Shown here: positions 42,262-50,412 of the stretch, one piece after another
Layout: each line of letters starts with the position of its first letter
Numbering within the stretch: the first letter of the stretch is position 1
Assembly (NCBI GenBank): GCA_015709575.1
Contig: CP054190.1
Coordinates: forward strand, 1,550,001 to 1,614,000
From: Planctomycetia bacterium
Lineage (GTDB): Bacteria; Planctomycetota; Phycisphaerae; UBA1845; Fen-1342
Direction of reading: 5' to 3'
DNA length: 64,000 bases
Program-made: the position numbers and the translations under genes
The notes under the pieces: model-generated
Told to the model about the DNA's origin: nothing
Databases searched by the model: none
What the model saw: the letters and a program-made list of their open reading frames with translations, nothing else

Positions 42262-45255
42262 ATGATGCCAGTGCTCGGACCGCTGCCGTCGATTCGCATG
42301 GACGAGCCGGCCTATCTTGCGCTTCTGGCGACCCTGCCAATCCTGTGCGTCTGGAGCATCCGCTCGATCGCGGGCCTTGGACTTGCGCGGGCCAGCACCG
42401 CGCTGGTCCTGCGGGCGGGGGCGGTAGCGCTGTTTGTGCTCGCGCTGGCCGGCCTGCACACCGTGCGCACCACCGACGATCAGACGGTCGTCTTCGTGAT
42501 GGACCGGTCTGAGAGCGTGCCACCGGCCGCGCAGCAGCGGGCGGTCGAGTTCCTGCGCGCGGCAACGAAGACCATGCGGCCGGGCAAGGACCGGCTGGCC
42601 ATCGTCACCTTCGGCGGGTCCGCCGAGGCCGCCCAGCTTCCCGCGCCGCAACTGCTGCTGGATCGGCTCGCACCGACGGCGCGTCCGGACCAGTCCAACC
42701 TCGGAGCCGCCCTGCGGCTGGCGTCCGCGTTGCTGCCGCCGGACGCGGCCCGGCGACTGGTGCTGCTCTCCGACGGCAACGAGAACGCGGGCGACGCGAC
42801 GGCGGAGAGTGAGGCGCTGCGATCCGCGAACATCCCGCTGGACGCAGTGCCGCTTTCCTGCCGGCACGATCGCGAGGTGGTTTTCGAGCGGCTCTGGACG
42901 CCCTCCAGCGCCCGCGGGGACGACACGATCAACCTGCAATTCACGCTGCGCAGCACGCACGCCGCACGCGGTCGCATCCGCGTGTTTCACAATGACCAGC
43001 CCCTTCAACTCGATGGCGGGCGCGACGGCGCGTTTGACGTTTCGCTCGCTCCTGGCTCGAACCGCCTGTCGCTGCCGGTTCCGCTTCAGGCCGCGGGCGT
43101 GCATCGTTTCCGGGCCGAGTTTCTGCCGGACGACGCCGGGGATGATGAAATCGCCGCAAATAATGAAGCCCGCTCGTTCACCGTCGTGGCGGGGCGCGAG
43201 CATGTCCTTGCCATTGCGGGCGAGGGCAGCGGCCCGCGCTCGGATGAACCGCGCTCGCTCGACCTGATCACCGCGGCGCTTCAGCGGGACGGAATCGAGG
43301 TGACGCGCGCAACCGCCTCGGAGGCGCCTGCCGATGCGACGGCGCTGCTGGCCTACTCCTGCGTGCTGCTGAACAACGTCGCCGCTCCGGAATTGGGCGA
43401 GCGGCGCCTGGCAGCGCTGGCGTCTTATGTGCGCGACCTGGGCGGCGGGCTGGTGGTGATTGGCGGCGACCAGTCGTTCAGTGTCGGCGGCTATGCGCGC
43501 ACGCCGCTGGAGGAAATCCTGCCGGTCGAGACCGATCGCGCGCGGCTGCAACTGCTGAGCCTCAGCATGGTGATCGTGCTGGATCGCTCCGGCTCCATGA
43601 GCGGGGACAAGATGAGCCTCGCGCGGCAGGGCGCGGTCGGCGCGGTGCAACTCCTGAGCCGGCTGGACCGTGTGGGAGTCATCGCGTTTGACAGCATGAG
43701 CGAGTGGATCGTGCCGCTGGATTTCTGCGTGGACCGCCAGAAAATCCAGGCGTGCATCAACCAGATCGGCGATCGCGGCGGCACGGACATGTATCCCGCC
43801 CTGCACGACGCCTTTGTCACCCTTCAGGGCAGCCGTACGAACCTGAGGCACATTGTGCTGCTCTCCGACGGCGTGTCCGAGCCGGGCGATTTTGATGGGC
43901 TGGCCGATCGGATGGCCAGTGCGGGCATCACGCTCAGCACAATCGCCGTCGGCGCGGATGCGGATCACGCGCTGCTGCGCAAGCTCGCCGAAAAAACCGG
44001 CGGGCGGGCGTACTCGGCGGATGGCGCCGGCGCCGTGCCGCAGATCTTCGTGCGCGAGACCATCCAGGCGACCCGCTCGGGAATTCACGAGCAGCCCTTC
44101 ACGCCCGCGCTGGCTTCGGGAGTGCTGTCTGACGTGGTCGCGGGGTTGCGCGGCGACACGCTTCCGCCGCTCGGCGGGCACGTCGTGTCGATCGCAAAGG
44201 CCGGCGCGCAGACGCCGATCGTGCGCCCCACAAAGGATGGCGCGGACCCGATCCTGGCGGTCTGGCAGCCCGGATTGGGGCGAACGGCAGCGTTCACATC
44301 GGGCATGTGGACCGGCTGGGGCGGCGACTGGGCGCAGTGGTCGGGGTTCTCGAAATTCTGGTCGCAGACGGTTCGTTGGGCGTCGCGGCCCGTCGCTTCC
44401 ACCGCCTATGCGATGAACATCAGCGTGGACGGCGACCTCGCGACCGTCACCGTCGAGGCCCATGAGGAGCACGGCGCAATCTCGGGCGCGACCAGCGTCG
44501 ACGCACAGGTCATTCATCCCTCGTTTGAGCAAAGCGGGCTGACGCTCCGTCGCACCGCACCGCATCGGTTCAGCGGATCATTCCCCCTCCGGGAGCGGGG
44601 CAGCTACATCGCCCGCGCGGCCGTGCGAACCGCCGCCGGCGCAACGGAGATTGTGCATGCCGGCATCAGTCAATCCTATCCGGCCGAATTGCGCGAGCTG
44701 CGCTCCAATGACGTACGGCTGACGGAACTGGGCCGGCGAACGGGCGGGCGCACGATGCGCCTGGAACAGGCGGACTCCGTGTTCGAGGCTTCGGCCATCC
44801 GGCCGGTGCTGTCCCGCCGCCCGCTGTGGGAATCACTGGTGCTGGCAGGGCTGCTGCTCTTCCTGGCGGACGTGGCGGTGCGGCGTGTGGCCATTTCGCC
44901 GCTGGCGATGGTGCGGTCTTGGCTGGGCGGCGCGTCCGTACCTCCCGGCAGCCGAGCGCCCGAAGTGTTGGCGGCTCTCCGCGGGACGCGCGAGCAGCTT
45001 CGGAAGCGCGACGCGGCGACAGCAGGTCCGACCGCCGGCGCGTCACCCGCGGCGGCCGTCGAGAACTTTCTGTCGAGAACGCGCTCCCGCCGGCCGATGG
45101 ACCCACAGATTCTGTCTGAACACGGGCACGCGGATAAAGCGACCGGACAGCCCGCGGAGGTGCGGCCGGAGGTGCCCGAGCCGGGCGCTGATCCGACCTC
45201 GCGCCTGCTTGAGGCCAAGCGCCGGCTACGCAGGCCGCCGCCGTCGTCGGGTTAA
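42262..45255 (+). CDS. Membrane protein with two VWA domains
   Basis: A 997-residue protein with two N-terminal membrane helices, a first VWA domain (MIDAS VMDRSES, about 78-215), a linker, a GATase1-like or Rossmann region (residues 330-410: CVLLNNV, LAALASYVRDLGGGLVVIGGDQSF), a second VWA with MIDAS VLDRSGSMSGDK (about 437-600), a C-terminal beta domain, and a last membrane helix (LVLAGLLLFLADVAV). The cytosolic tail is charged. It resembles the large glutamine-amidotransferase/VWA proteins near MoxR ATPases in planctomycetes, though no MoxR is present. TATACT at 42252 lies only five bases before ATG 42262, so the start may be 42298. The stop overlaps that of topVI A. Confidence 0.82.
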   Translation: MMPVLGPLPSIRMDEPAYLALLATLPILCVWSIRSIAGLGLARASTALVLRAGAVALFVLALAGLHTVRTTDDQTVVFVMDRSESVPPAAQQRAVEFLRAATKTMRPGKDRLAIVTFGGSAEAAQLPAPQLLLDRLAPTARPDQSNLGAALRLASALLPPDAARRLVLLSDGNENAGDATAESEALRSANIPLDAVPLSCRHDREVVFERLWTPSSARGDDTINLQFTLRSTHAARGRIRVFHNDQPLQLDGGRDGAFDVSLAPGSNRLSLPVPLQAAGVHRFRAEFLPDDAGDDEIAANNEARSFTVVAGREHVLAIAGEGSGPRSDEPRSLDLITAALQRDGIEVTRATASEAPADATALLAYSCVLLNNVAAPELGERRLAALASYVRDLGGGLVVIGGDQSFSVGGYARTPLEEILPVETDRARLQLLSLSMVIVLDRSGSMSGDKMSLARQGAVGAVQLLSRLDRVGVIAFDSMSEWIVPLDFCVDRQKIQACINQIGDRGGTDMYPALHDAFVTLQGSRTNLRHIVLLSDGVSEPGDFDGLADRMASAGITLSTIAVGADADHALLRKLAEKTGGRAYSADGAGAVPQIFVRETIQATRSGIHEQPFTPALASGVLSDVVAGLRGDTLPPLGGHVVSIAKAGAQTPIVRPTKDGADPILAVWQPGLGRTAAFTSGMWTGWGGDWAQWSGFSKFWSQTVRWASRPVASTAYAMNISVDGDLATVTVEAHEEHGAISGATSVDAQVIHPSFEQSGLTLRRTAPHRFSGSFPLRERGSYIARAAVRTAAGATEIVHAGISQSYPAELRELRSNDVRLTELGRRTGGRTMRLEQADSVFEASAIRPVLSRRPLWESLVLAGLLLFLADVAVRRVAISPLAMVRSWLGGASVPPGSRAPEVLAALRGTREQLRKRDAATAGPTAGASPAAAVENFLSRTRSRRPMDPQILSEHGHADKATGQPAEVRPEVPEPGADPTSRLLEAKRRLRRPPPSSG

Positions 45256-46391
45256 GCCAGGTACTCGCCGCGCTTGAGCTTCTCCGGCAGATACCGCTCC
45301 GTGATGAAACGGAAGTCCTTGCTGCTGAACGCTTCGAGCTCGAGCTTCACGCCCAGCGATTCCATGTGCTTGATCTCGCGCTGCCATTCACGACTGGCAA
45401 ACCAGGGATATTCCCGGATTTCGCGCGCCCGTCGTCGGTCCTCGTCGGTCAGCGGCATGGGGATGTGTGCGGGAACGTCGAACTTCTCGGCATCGAAGCT
45501 GCTCATGCCGATGAACCGCGCCGCCGGAACCGCCATGCGCTGGCTCTCGAACGCCAGGTTGATCGAACCCTGCTTGACGACGCTGTAGATGTAGTAGCCC
45601 CAGGGGTCGTTGTCGACCAGCACGTATACCGGCAGTTTCAGCTCGTAATGCATGCGGTGAATCAGCCGTCGCACACCGCGCGGCGGCTGCCCGCCGCCGT
45701 GGATGAGCATGCAATCGTGCTTCTCCCAGAATCGATCCTGGTTGAAGCGGTTCCACACCGCTCCCTTCTCGATGAGCAGGATGAACTTCGCCTTGACCTT
45801 CTTGAACTGGATCACGTCCGGCTCGACGATGCTCGGAACGCCCCATCCGCCCGATCCCATCGCGGTCAGGTTGATGTCATTGTTGTTGTCGACGACCGTC
45901 ATCGGTCCGACCATGTTGCCCTTGATTTCCGCGTGCACCCCGAGTGATTCGCGCAGCGCCTCGACCGTGACCTCGATGTCCTCGATCACCGGGTCCGACT
46001 CGGACTGCTCGTAAAAGACCAGCTCCTTGCTGCCCTGTACCGGCACTTTCAGGTTGTAGAAAACGTCGCGCAGGCTGGTCGTCACGTTTTCGTCGATCAG
46101 GCGCTTGAGCACCTGCGCCACGCGCAGCGTCTGCATGAATTTCTTGGCCTGGCTGCCCTCGCCCTTGCGCCGCCCCAGCAAAGAGAAAAAGAACCGCCGC
46201 TGCCGCCCGTCGAGCAGCTCAATGATCCGACGCTTTTCGTTGAAGCGCACGTTGGTGAGCGTGCGGGAGGGGATGTCGAGAAAGGGATCCTGGCGCTTGC
46301 GGATCAGCCCGATGACGTTCTCCGCCACCCCCGTCAATCGCTTGCCGACGCCGGCGCGATCCTGCGCTGCGCCGCCTCTTCGCGCTGCCAT
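45252..46391 (-). CDS. top6A: DNA topoisomerase VI subunit A
   Basis: The 379-residue protein belongs to the Spo11/TopVI-A family. The 5Y-CAP region contains SLRDVFYNLKVP with the catalytic Tyr at about Y112, and the Toprim domain has E208 in ILLIEKGAVW and the D260xD262 pair in VYVLVDNDPWGYY. Length and the C-terminal domain match archaeal TopVI A. AGGAGG lies four bases before ATG 46391. The B subunit (GHKL ATPase) is not next to it: the neighbour on the same strand is a pseudouridine synthase. TopVI A alone can bind but not catalyse strand passage, so B must be elsewhere or this is a different system. Confidence 0.9.
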   Translation of the reverse strand: MAARRGGAAQDRAGVGKRLTGVAENVIGLIRKRQDPFLDIPSRTLTNVRFNEKRRIIELLDGRQRRFFFSLLGRRKGEGSQAKKFMQTLRVAQVLKRLIDENVTTSLRDVFYNLKVPVQGSKELVFYEQSESDPVIEDIEVTVEALRESLGVHAEIKGNMVGPMTVVDNNNDINLTAMGSGGWGVPSIVEPDVIQFKKVKAKFILLIEKGAVWNRFNQDRFWEKHDCMLIHGGGQPPRGVRRLIHRMHYELKLPVYVLVDNDPWGYYIYSVVKQGSINLAFESQRMAVPAARFIGMSSFDAEKFDVPAHIPMPLTDEDRRRAREIREYPWFASREWQREIKHMESLGVKLELEAFSSKDFRFITERYLPEKLKRGEYLA

Positions 46392-46469
46392 GCTGCCTCC
46401 TGACCGGCCGCCAGATTCGGGCGGCATCGCCCGCGCCAGCCGGGTCGCGGAGGATACGCCGACCCGCGG

Positions 46470-47549
46470 CTAGCTGACAATTCGTCGTCCCGGCGGCTTC
46501 TTCGGTCCGTCGCCCCGTTTCGGGCCGCCTGCGGACTGCTTTTGCGGACGCGCGGAGCCCCCGGCCGCGGCGGGCGCGCCGCGCTTCGGTCGTGGTGGCG
46601 CAGAGCGATTGCGCGTTTGCGCGCTGCGCTCGGGCGACGATGATCCGCCGCGCCTCGGCGGTCGCCCGGCTCGCTTCGGTGGAGGGCCGGACGGCGCGGG
46701 CTCCATCAGCGGGCGCTCGGTCATTTCCGCATCGCTGACCGCAGCCGCGTCCGGGCGCGGCTTGCCCCGGACCAGCGGGCTGCGCAGCCGCGCCTGCGAC
46801 CGATCGCGCTTCCGGGCCGCCCCGCGCAGCATCGCGATTTCGTCGTCCGACAGTTCGCGCGACGCACCGATCGGCAGTCCCTTGGCGCGCAGCGGACCGT
46901 AGGCCAGTCGTTGCAGCTTCCGCACCGGGTGACCAACCTGCGCCAGCATCCGGCGCAACTGGCGGTTTACGCGCTCGCGCAGCTCGATCCACAGCACGCT
47001 GCGCTCGCGTGTCGTGTGCCGCACTTCGCCGCGTTCGATCGTGACCCGGCCTTCGGAGAGATGCACGCCGCTTCGCAGCCGCGCGATCACCGCGGAGGCG
47101 ACCTGGCCGCGCACCTCGACCTGGTACTCGGCGGTGAGGGTGGAAAAACGGTGCCCGAGCCGACCTGCCAGATCCCCGTCGTTGGTCAGCAGCAGCAGCC
47201 CGCCCGCCTCCGCGTCCATCCGCCCGACCGGCAGCACCCGCCCGAACACCGGCGGCAGCAGGTCGTAGACGCGCCGCCGTCCGGCCGGGTCGCGCGCCGC
47301 CACGACCACGCCGGTGGGCTTGTTGAGAATGGCGTATACAGGGCGGTGGGGGCGCACTCGATGCCCGTCCACGATGACGGCGTCGTGACGGGGATCGACA
47401 AAAGCGGGCAGGGCCTCGACGACCTGCCCGTTGACCAGGACGCGGCCGTCCAGGATGAGCGTCTCGGCATCGCGGCGCGAGGCGATGCCTGCGTCCGCGA
47501 GGAATTTCTGCAATCGAACGTGCGCGCGATCATCGTCAGGGCGGTTCAT
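46470..47549 (-). CDS. RsuA/RluB-family pseudouridine synthase
   Basis: The 359-residue protein has an S4 domain (VRLQKFLADAGIASRRDAETLI) and the catalytic motif GRMDAEAGGLLLLTNDG with the pseudouridine-forming Asp, then RQLRRMLAQVGHPVRKLQRLAYG. It should modify 16S or 23S rRNA; RluB-like targets are most common. The C-terminal 120 residues are a disordered Pro/Arg/Gly/Lys tail that is absent from most relatives and may bind RNA. No good ribosome binding site precedes the ATG. It is 78 bases upstream of top6A. Confidence 0.92.
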   Translation of the reverse strand: MNRPDDDRAHVRLQKFLADAGIASRRDAETLILDGRVLVNGQVVEALPAFVDPRHDAVIVDGHRVRPHRPVYAILNKPTGVVVAARDPAGRRRVYDLLPPVFGRVLPVGRMDAEAGGLLLLTNDGDLAGRLGHRFSTLTAEYQVEVRGQVASAVIARLRSGVHLSEGRVTIERGEVRHTTRERSVLWIELRERVNRQLRRMLAQVGHPVRKLQRLAYGPLRAKGLPIGASRELSDDEIAMLRGAARKRDRSQARLRSPLVRGKPRPDAAAVSDAEMTERPLMEPAPSGPPPKRAGRPPRRGGSSSPERSAQTRNRSAPPRPKRGAPAAAGGSARPQKQSAGGPKRGDGPKKPPGRRIVS

Positions 47550-47871
47550 GCGGAGATGATACCCAAACAGGGCGCTTCGCGCGCTTGCGGTGGCAGGGGC
47601 GCTCGCTGCCGGAGAACCGCGGTACGAACGACGCCGCCGACGGAGCCAGGGCTTGATAGCCCACGGAAGCGACGCCTGCGGAGCAGCCCGGGCGCCACCC
47701 GTTCATTGGAGCCGCGCCGGAAGCAGTCGCGGGCCGCAGCGCCCCCCCTGGGCCGGCCTGACCAGGGCAATCTCGCTCACATTCTTAGAATTCCTTGACT
47801 TTTCCGAAAGCTAAGTTAGTATTTTGTTAGGTATCAGGGACGGGCCGACCGCCCGTGCGAGGAGCATCGCC
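47550..47871. other. 322-base divergent intergenic region
   Basis: It separates the pseudouridine synthase (minus) from the helix-turn-helix gene (plus). It contains a small palindrome at 47649-47662 (GGGCT, TGAT, AGCCC) and an AT-rich promoter near 47795. No coding sequence is evident. Confidence 0.4.
47795..47822 (+). promoter_or_regulatory. Sigma-70-like promoter for the HTH gene
   Basis: TTGACT (47795-47800), a 16-base spacer and TAGTAT (47817-47822) stand out in an AT-rich island, 49 bases before ATG 47872. This is the best housekeeping-type promoter in the window. Confidence 0.6.
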
Positions 47872-48303
47872 ATGATGAACGTCACTCAGGAACTCATGAC
47901 CCCGCGTGAAGCCGCCCGCTGGTTTCGACGCTCCCCCGGCTGGCTTCGTCAGCAACGCGAGTTGCTTCGGGTCACCGGGCCGGGAGGTCAGCCGCTCTAC
48001 CACGTCGCCGTTTGTCGGGCCTACGTCCTGGCACGCATGTGCGAGGCGCCGCCGGGCGTCGTGCGTCGTGTACAGGTGGAGGCGCTGGAGCGCGTCTGCG
48101 GCGTCTCGGTCGTCGGCGAGGAATTGGACGCAGTCGTCGCTTCCCCGCCTGCGCTGGAGTGCGCCAGCCCCGGCGAGAGCGGACGTCTGGTGCTCGCGCC
48201 GGTCGAACCCGCCGATTGCGAGGAGCCCGGAGGCGGGGCGATCCACGGGTCGTCGCGGGAGGCGGCCGGTTGTTGCGACGCGATCGGCGTGGGGATTCGG
48301 TGA
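47872..48303 (+). CDS. Small excisionase/MerR-like helix-turn-helix protein
   Basis: The 143-residue protein begins with a DNA-binding pattern typical of HTH_17/excisionase-like domains: LMTPREAARWFRRSPGWLRQQRELLRV, then PLYHVAVCRAYVLARM, the wing-like part. The C-terminal 70 residues are Pro/Gly/Cys-rich and unlike any domain I recognise. GGAG lies seven bases before ATG 47872 and it has its own promoter. It has no neighbours on the same strand, so its target is unknown; a recombinase or phage gene is not in the window. Confidence 0.6.
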   Translation: MMNVTQELMTPREAARWFRRSPGWLRQQRELLRVTGPGGQPLYHVAVCRAYVLARMCEAPPGVVRRVQVEALERVCGVSVVGEELDAVVASPPALECASPGESGRLVLAPVEPADCEEPGGGAIHGSSREAAGCCDAIGVGIR

Positions 48304-48330
48304 GGCGCGGGACGCATCGGAAACAGGCGA

Positions 48331-48363
48331 CGGGTCGCGACCGGTGTGAGCCGGCGCGACCCG
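48331..48363. terminator. Long bidirectional hairpin between convergent genes
   Basis: CGGGTCGCG (48331-48339) pairs with its exact complement at 48355-48363, and CCGG at 48341-48344 pairs with CCGG at 48351-48354 inside the loop. The stem-loop lies 28 bases after the HTH stop and 49 bases from the stop of the TPR lipoprotein, so it may terminate both. No T-run is present. Confidence 0.5.
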
Positions 48364-48411
48364 TCGGGGGGCCTTTACATGTTGGTGCCTGGCGTGAATC
48401 GCGCGACAGGA

Positions 48412-49635
48412 CTACTTGATCTCGAACGGCGCGAGCAGTTCCTCGTCGAGCCACTCCAGGTCATTGGCGGTCCGGACCTTCGGCGCCGGAGCCTGGCTGC
48501 GTGCCGCCTCCTGCGCACTGGCGTCGAGAAGCTGCCCGATCTCGCAGTACACGTCGCTCCAGGCGCGGATCCCGCGGACTCCCTGGTCCAGCAGCGTCTC
48601 AATTCGCCGAATGACCTCGATCACGGGCGTGGTCGCCGGCGACGCCGTGCCGATCGTCCGTGCGTCGGACTCAGCAAAGAAATCCGCTTCGGTCGAGGGC
48701 GGCGCGTTGCGGCGCTGCTGGTCAATGATGTCGGCTTCGTCCGCCGTGTCCGCGTCGTCGATTTCAGGAATCGCCTCGATCCAGGTCGGTGCGTCGATTG
48801 GCGCACTGGTGATCGGCGTCGCCGGCGTTGCAGCGAGCTGTACCGTCGATTCGCCCAGCAGCGATGTCAGCTCGCTGTCCGACATCGCTCCGATCGCCGC
48901 GTGAAACTCGCGCTGCTCGCGGGCAAGCTGCTCGGCCGCCTCCTGCGCCGCGGCCGTTTCCGCGATTTCCTGCAGATGCACGCGGGCGGCTTCGAGGCGC
49001 GGGTTGATCTGCAGCGCGGCGCTGAGCGACTGGACCGCCAGCGTGTAGCGCCCCGCCTCGGACTGCGTGAGCGCGAGGTTGTAGAGCGCGCCGGCCTCAT
49101 CGCTGCCCATCCGGAAGGCCGCGAGCGCCTCGTCGAAGCGCCCCAGTCCGCCCAGCACGAGTCCGAGGTTCATGCTCGCGCGGGTGAAATCCGGCCGGAT
49201 CTCGAGCGCGCGGTGCAGCGCCGCCTCGGCCTCGTCGAGCCGCCCCTCGAGGTAGAGGCTGAAGCCGAGGTTGTTGAACAGGTGCGCCGTCGACGGGCTG
49301 AGGGCGATCGCGCGCTGGAAGCGGGCGGTGGCGTCGGCGTGGCGTCCGACCTTGTTGAGCGTCACGCCGAGACGGTTGATCGCCGTGACGAAGTTCGGGC
49401 TGACGCGCAGGGCCTCTTCATACTGGCCGATGGCCTTGTCGAGGTTGCCCTGGCGCTCGAGCAGGTGCCCATGCGCGAAGTAGGTCGTCGCGTTGATTTC
49501 CGGGGCGCGCGTGCTGCGCGGCGCGGAGGGCAGGTCGCCCGGTCCGCCGCTCGTGACGGTCGATTGCGTGCACGCCCCGCTCAGCAGTGCTGCGCTGACG
49601 CCCGCCGCAATGCACGATCCGAATCGCTTGCGCAC
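48412..49635 (-). CDS. TPR lipoprotein
   Basis: The 407-residue protein has a lipoprotein-type leader (AAGVSAALLSGAC) and six to seven TPRs in residues 45-225, for example AIGQYEEALRVSPNFVTAINRLGVTLNKVG. The second half is a coiled helix followed by an acidic disordered tail. It resembles TadD-type outer-membrane TPR lipoproteins, but no tad genes are here. GTG 49635 has AGGAG six bases upstream. It is nine bases downstream of a second lipoprotein, so the two are co-transcribed. Confidence 0.8.
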   Translation of the reverse strand: MRKRFGSCIAAGVSAALLSGACTQSTVTSGGPGDLPSAPRSTRAPEINATTYFAHGHLLERQGNLDKAIGQYEEALRVSPNFVTAINRLGVTLNKVGRHADATARFQRAIALSPSTAHLFNNLGFSLYLEGRLDEAEAALHRALEIRPDFTRASMNLGLVLGGLGRFDEALAAFRMGSDEAGALYNLALTQSEAGRYTLAVQSLSAALQINPRLEAARVHLQEIAETAAAQEAAEQLAREQREFHAAIGAMSDSELTSLLGESTVQLAATPATPITSAPIDAPTWIEAIPEIDDADTADEADIIDQQRRNAPPSTEADFFAESDARTIGTASPATTPVIEVIRRIETLLDQGVRGIRAWSDVYCEIGQLLDASAQEAARSQAPAPKVRTANDLEWLDEELLAPFEIK

Positions 49636-49644
49636 AGGTTGCTC

Positions 49645-50166
49645 CTAGTTGGACGCGGCGCCCGCACCCGCGGACGCGCCGGTCTGGCTGCTCTTGCTGC
49701 GGGGCTTGTACGTCCCCTCGTTCATCTTGATCAGCACCGCGCTGCCGGCATCCATGCCGCGCCCGCCGGGCATGTCGTCGCGCACCGCGTCGGCGGTGAC
49801 GGGAATGCCCACTTCATTGAGAAACTGCACCAGCGTGTCGACCCGCTGCTTGCGCAGCGGCGCATCGGCCGCCAGGTTCGAGCTGTAGCGCAGGTCGCCG
49901 CCGTAGGACTGCATCAACTGGGCCATCCGGCTCAGTCGCTCCTCGCCCAGCGACGTCAGCATCGCCCGGTGCGGCAGAAAGTGGTGATCGGACATGTGCA
50001 TGTCCGCCAGCATGGCGTTGTCCGACATGTACACAAGCGTGCCCTGCAGGTCGGACGTCTCTTCCGCTTTGCCGTGCGGCGGTGCATTCAGCCGCGCGTC
50101 CGGCGAATTGCACCCCGCGGCGGCGAGGCCGGCGACGGTCGCGAGCAGAGTGAATCGAAGTCTCAT
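49645..50166 (-). CDS. Small lipoprotein
   Basis: The 173-residue protein has a lipobox at its N-terminus (LATVAGLAAAGC) and a domain LRYSSNLAADAPLRKQRVDTLVQFLNEVGIPVTADAVRDD followed by a GMDAGSAVLIKMNEGTY strand and a low-complexity end. The helix-then-strand layout recalls CpaD-like pilus lipoproteins or OmpA-like folds, but neither match is strong. GGAG lies eight bases before ATG 50166; longer starts lie in intergenic DNA. Its partner is the TPR lipoprotein nine bases downstream. Confidence 0.65.
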   Translation of the reverse strand: MRLRFTLLATVAGLAAAGCNSPDARLNAPPHGKAEETSDLQGTLVYMSDNAMLADMHMSDHHFLPHRAMLTSLGEERLSRMAQLMQSYGGDLRYSSNLAADAPLRKQRVDTLVQFLNEVGIPVTADAVRDDMPGGRGMDAGSAVLIKMNEGTYKPRSKSSQTGASAGAGAASN

Positions 50167-50412
50167 CGCGATGGCTCCATGTCCGGGGAAATCACGCGGG
50201 GCTCGCCCGCCTTGCCCATAAAATCGGTCGATCCCCGCATGACCTGAATTGTGCGCCACGATCCGCATTGCGGACCCGCCGTACGGGTTGCGCCGCCACC
50301 GCCTGGGCGCAACTTCTCCCCGCGGCGCGCAACTCATGCGCGTTGCGCGATCCCGTCGGAGCAGGTCCGCCCGGCGCACCGACTTCGTGCGCCTGCGGTA
50401 GAATCCGGAATC

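Noticed and set aside
41764..44565. 933-residue minus-strand frame opposite the VWA gene
   Set aside because: The translation is Arg/His/Gln/Ala-rich with no domain, while the opposite strand encodes a convincing two-VWA protein.
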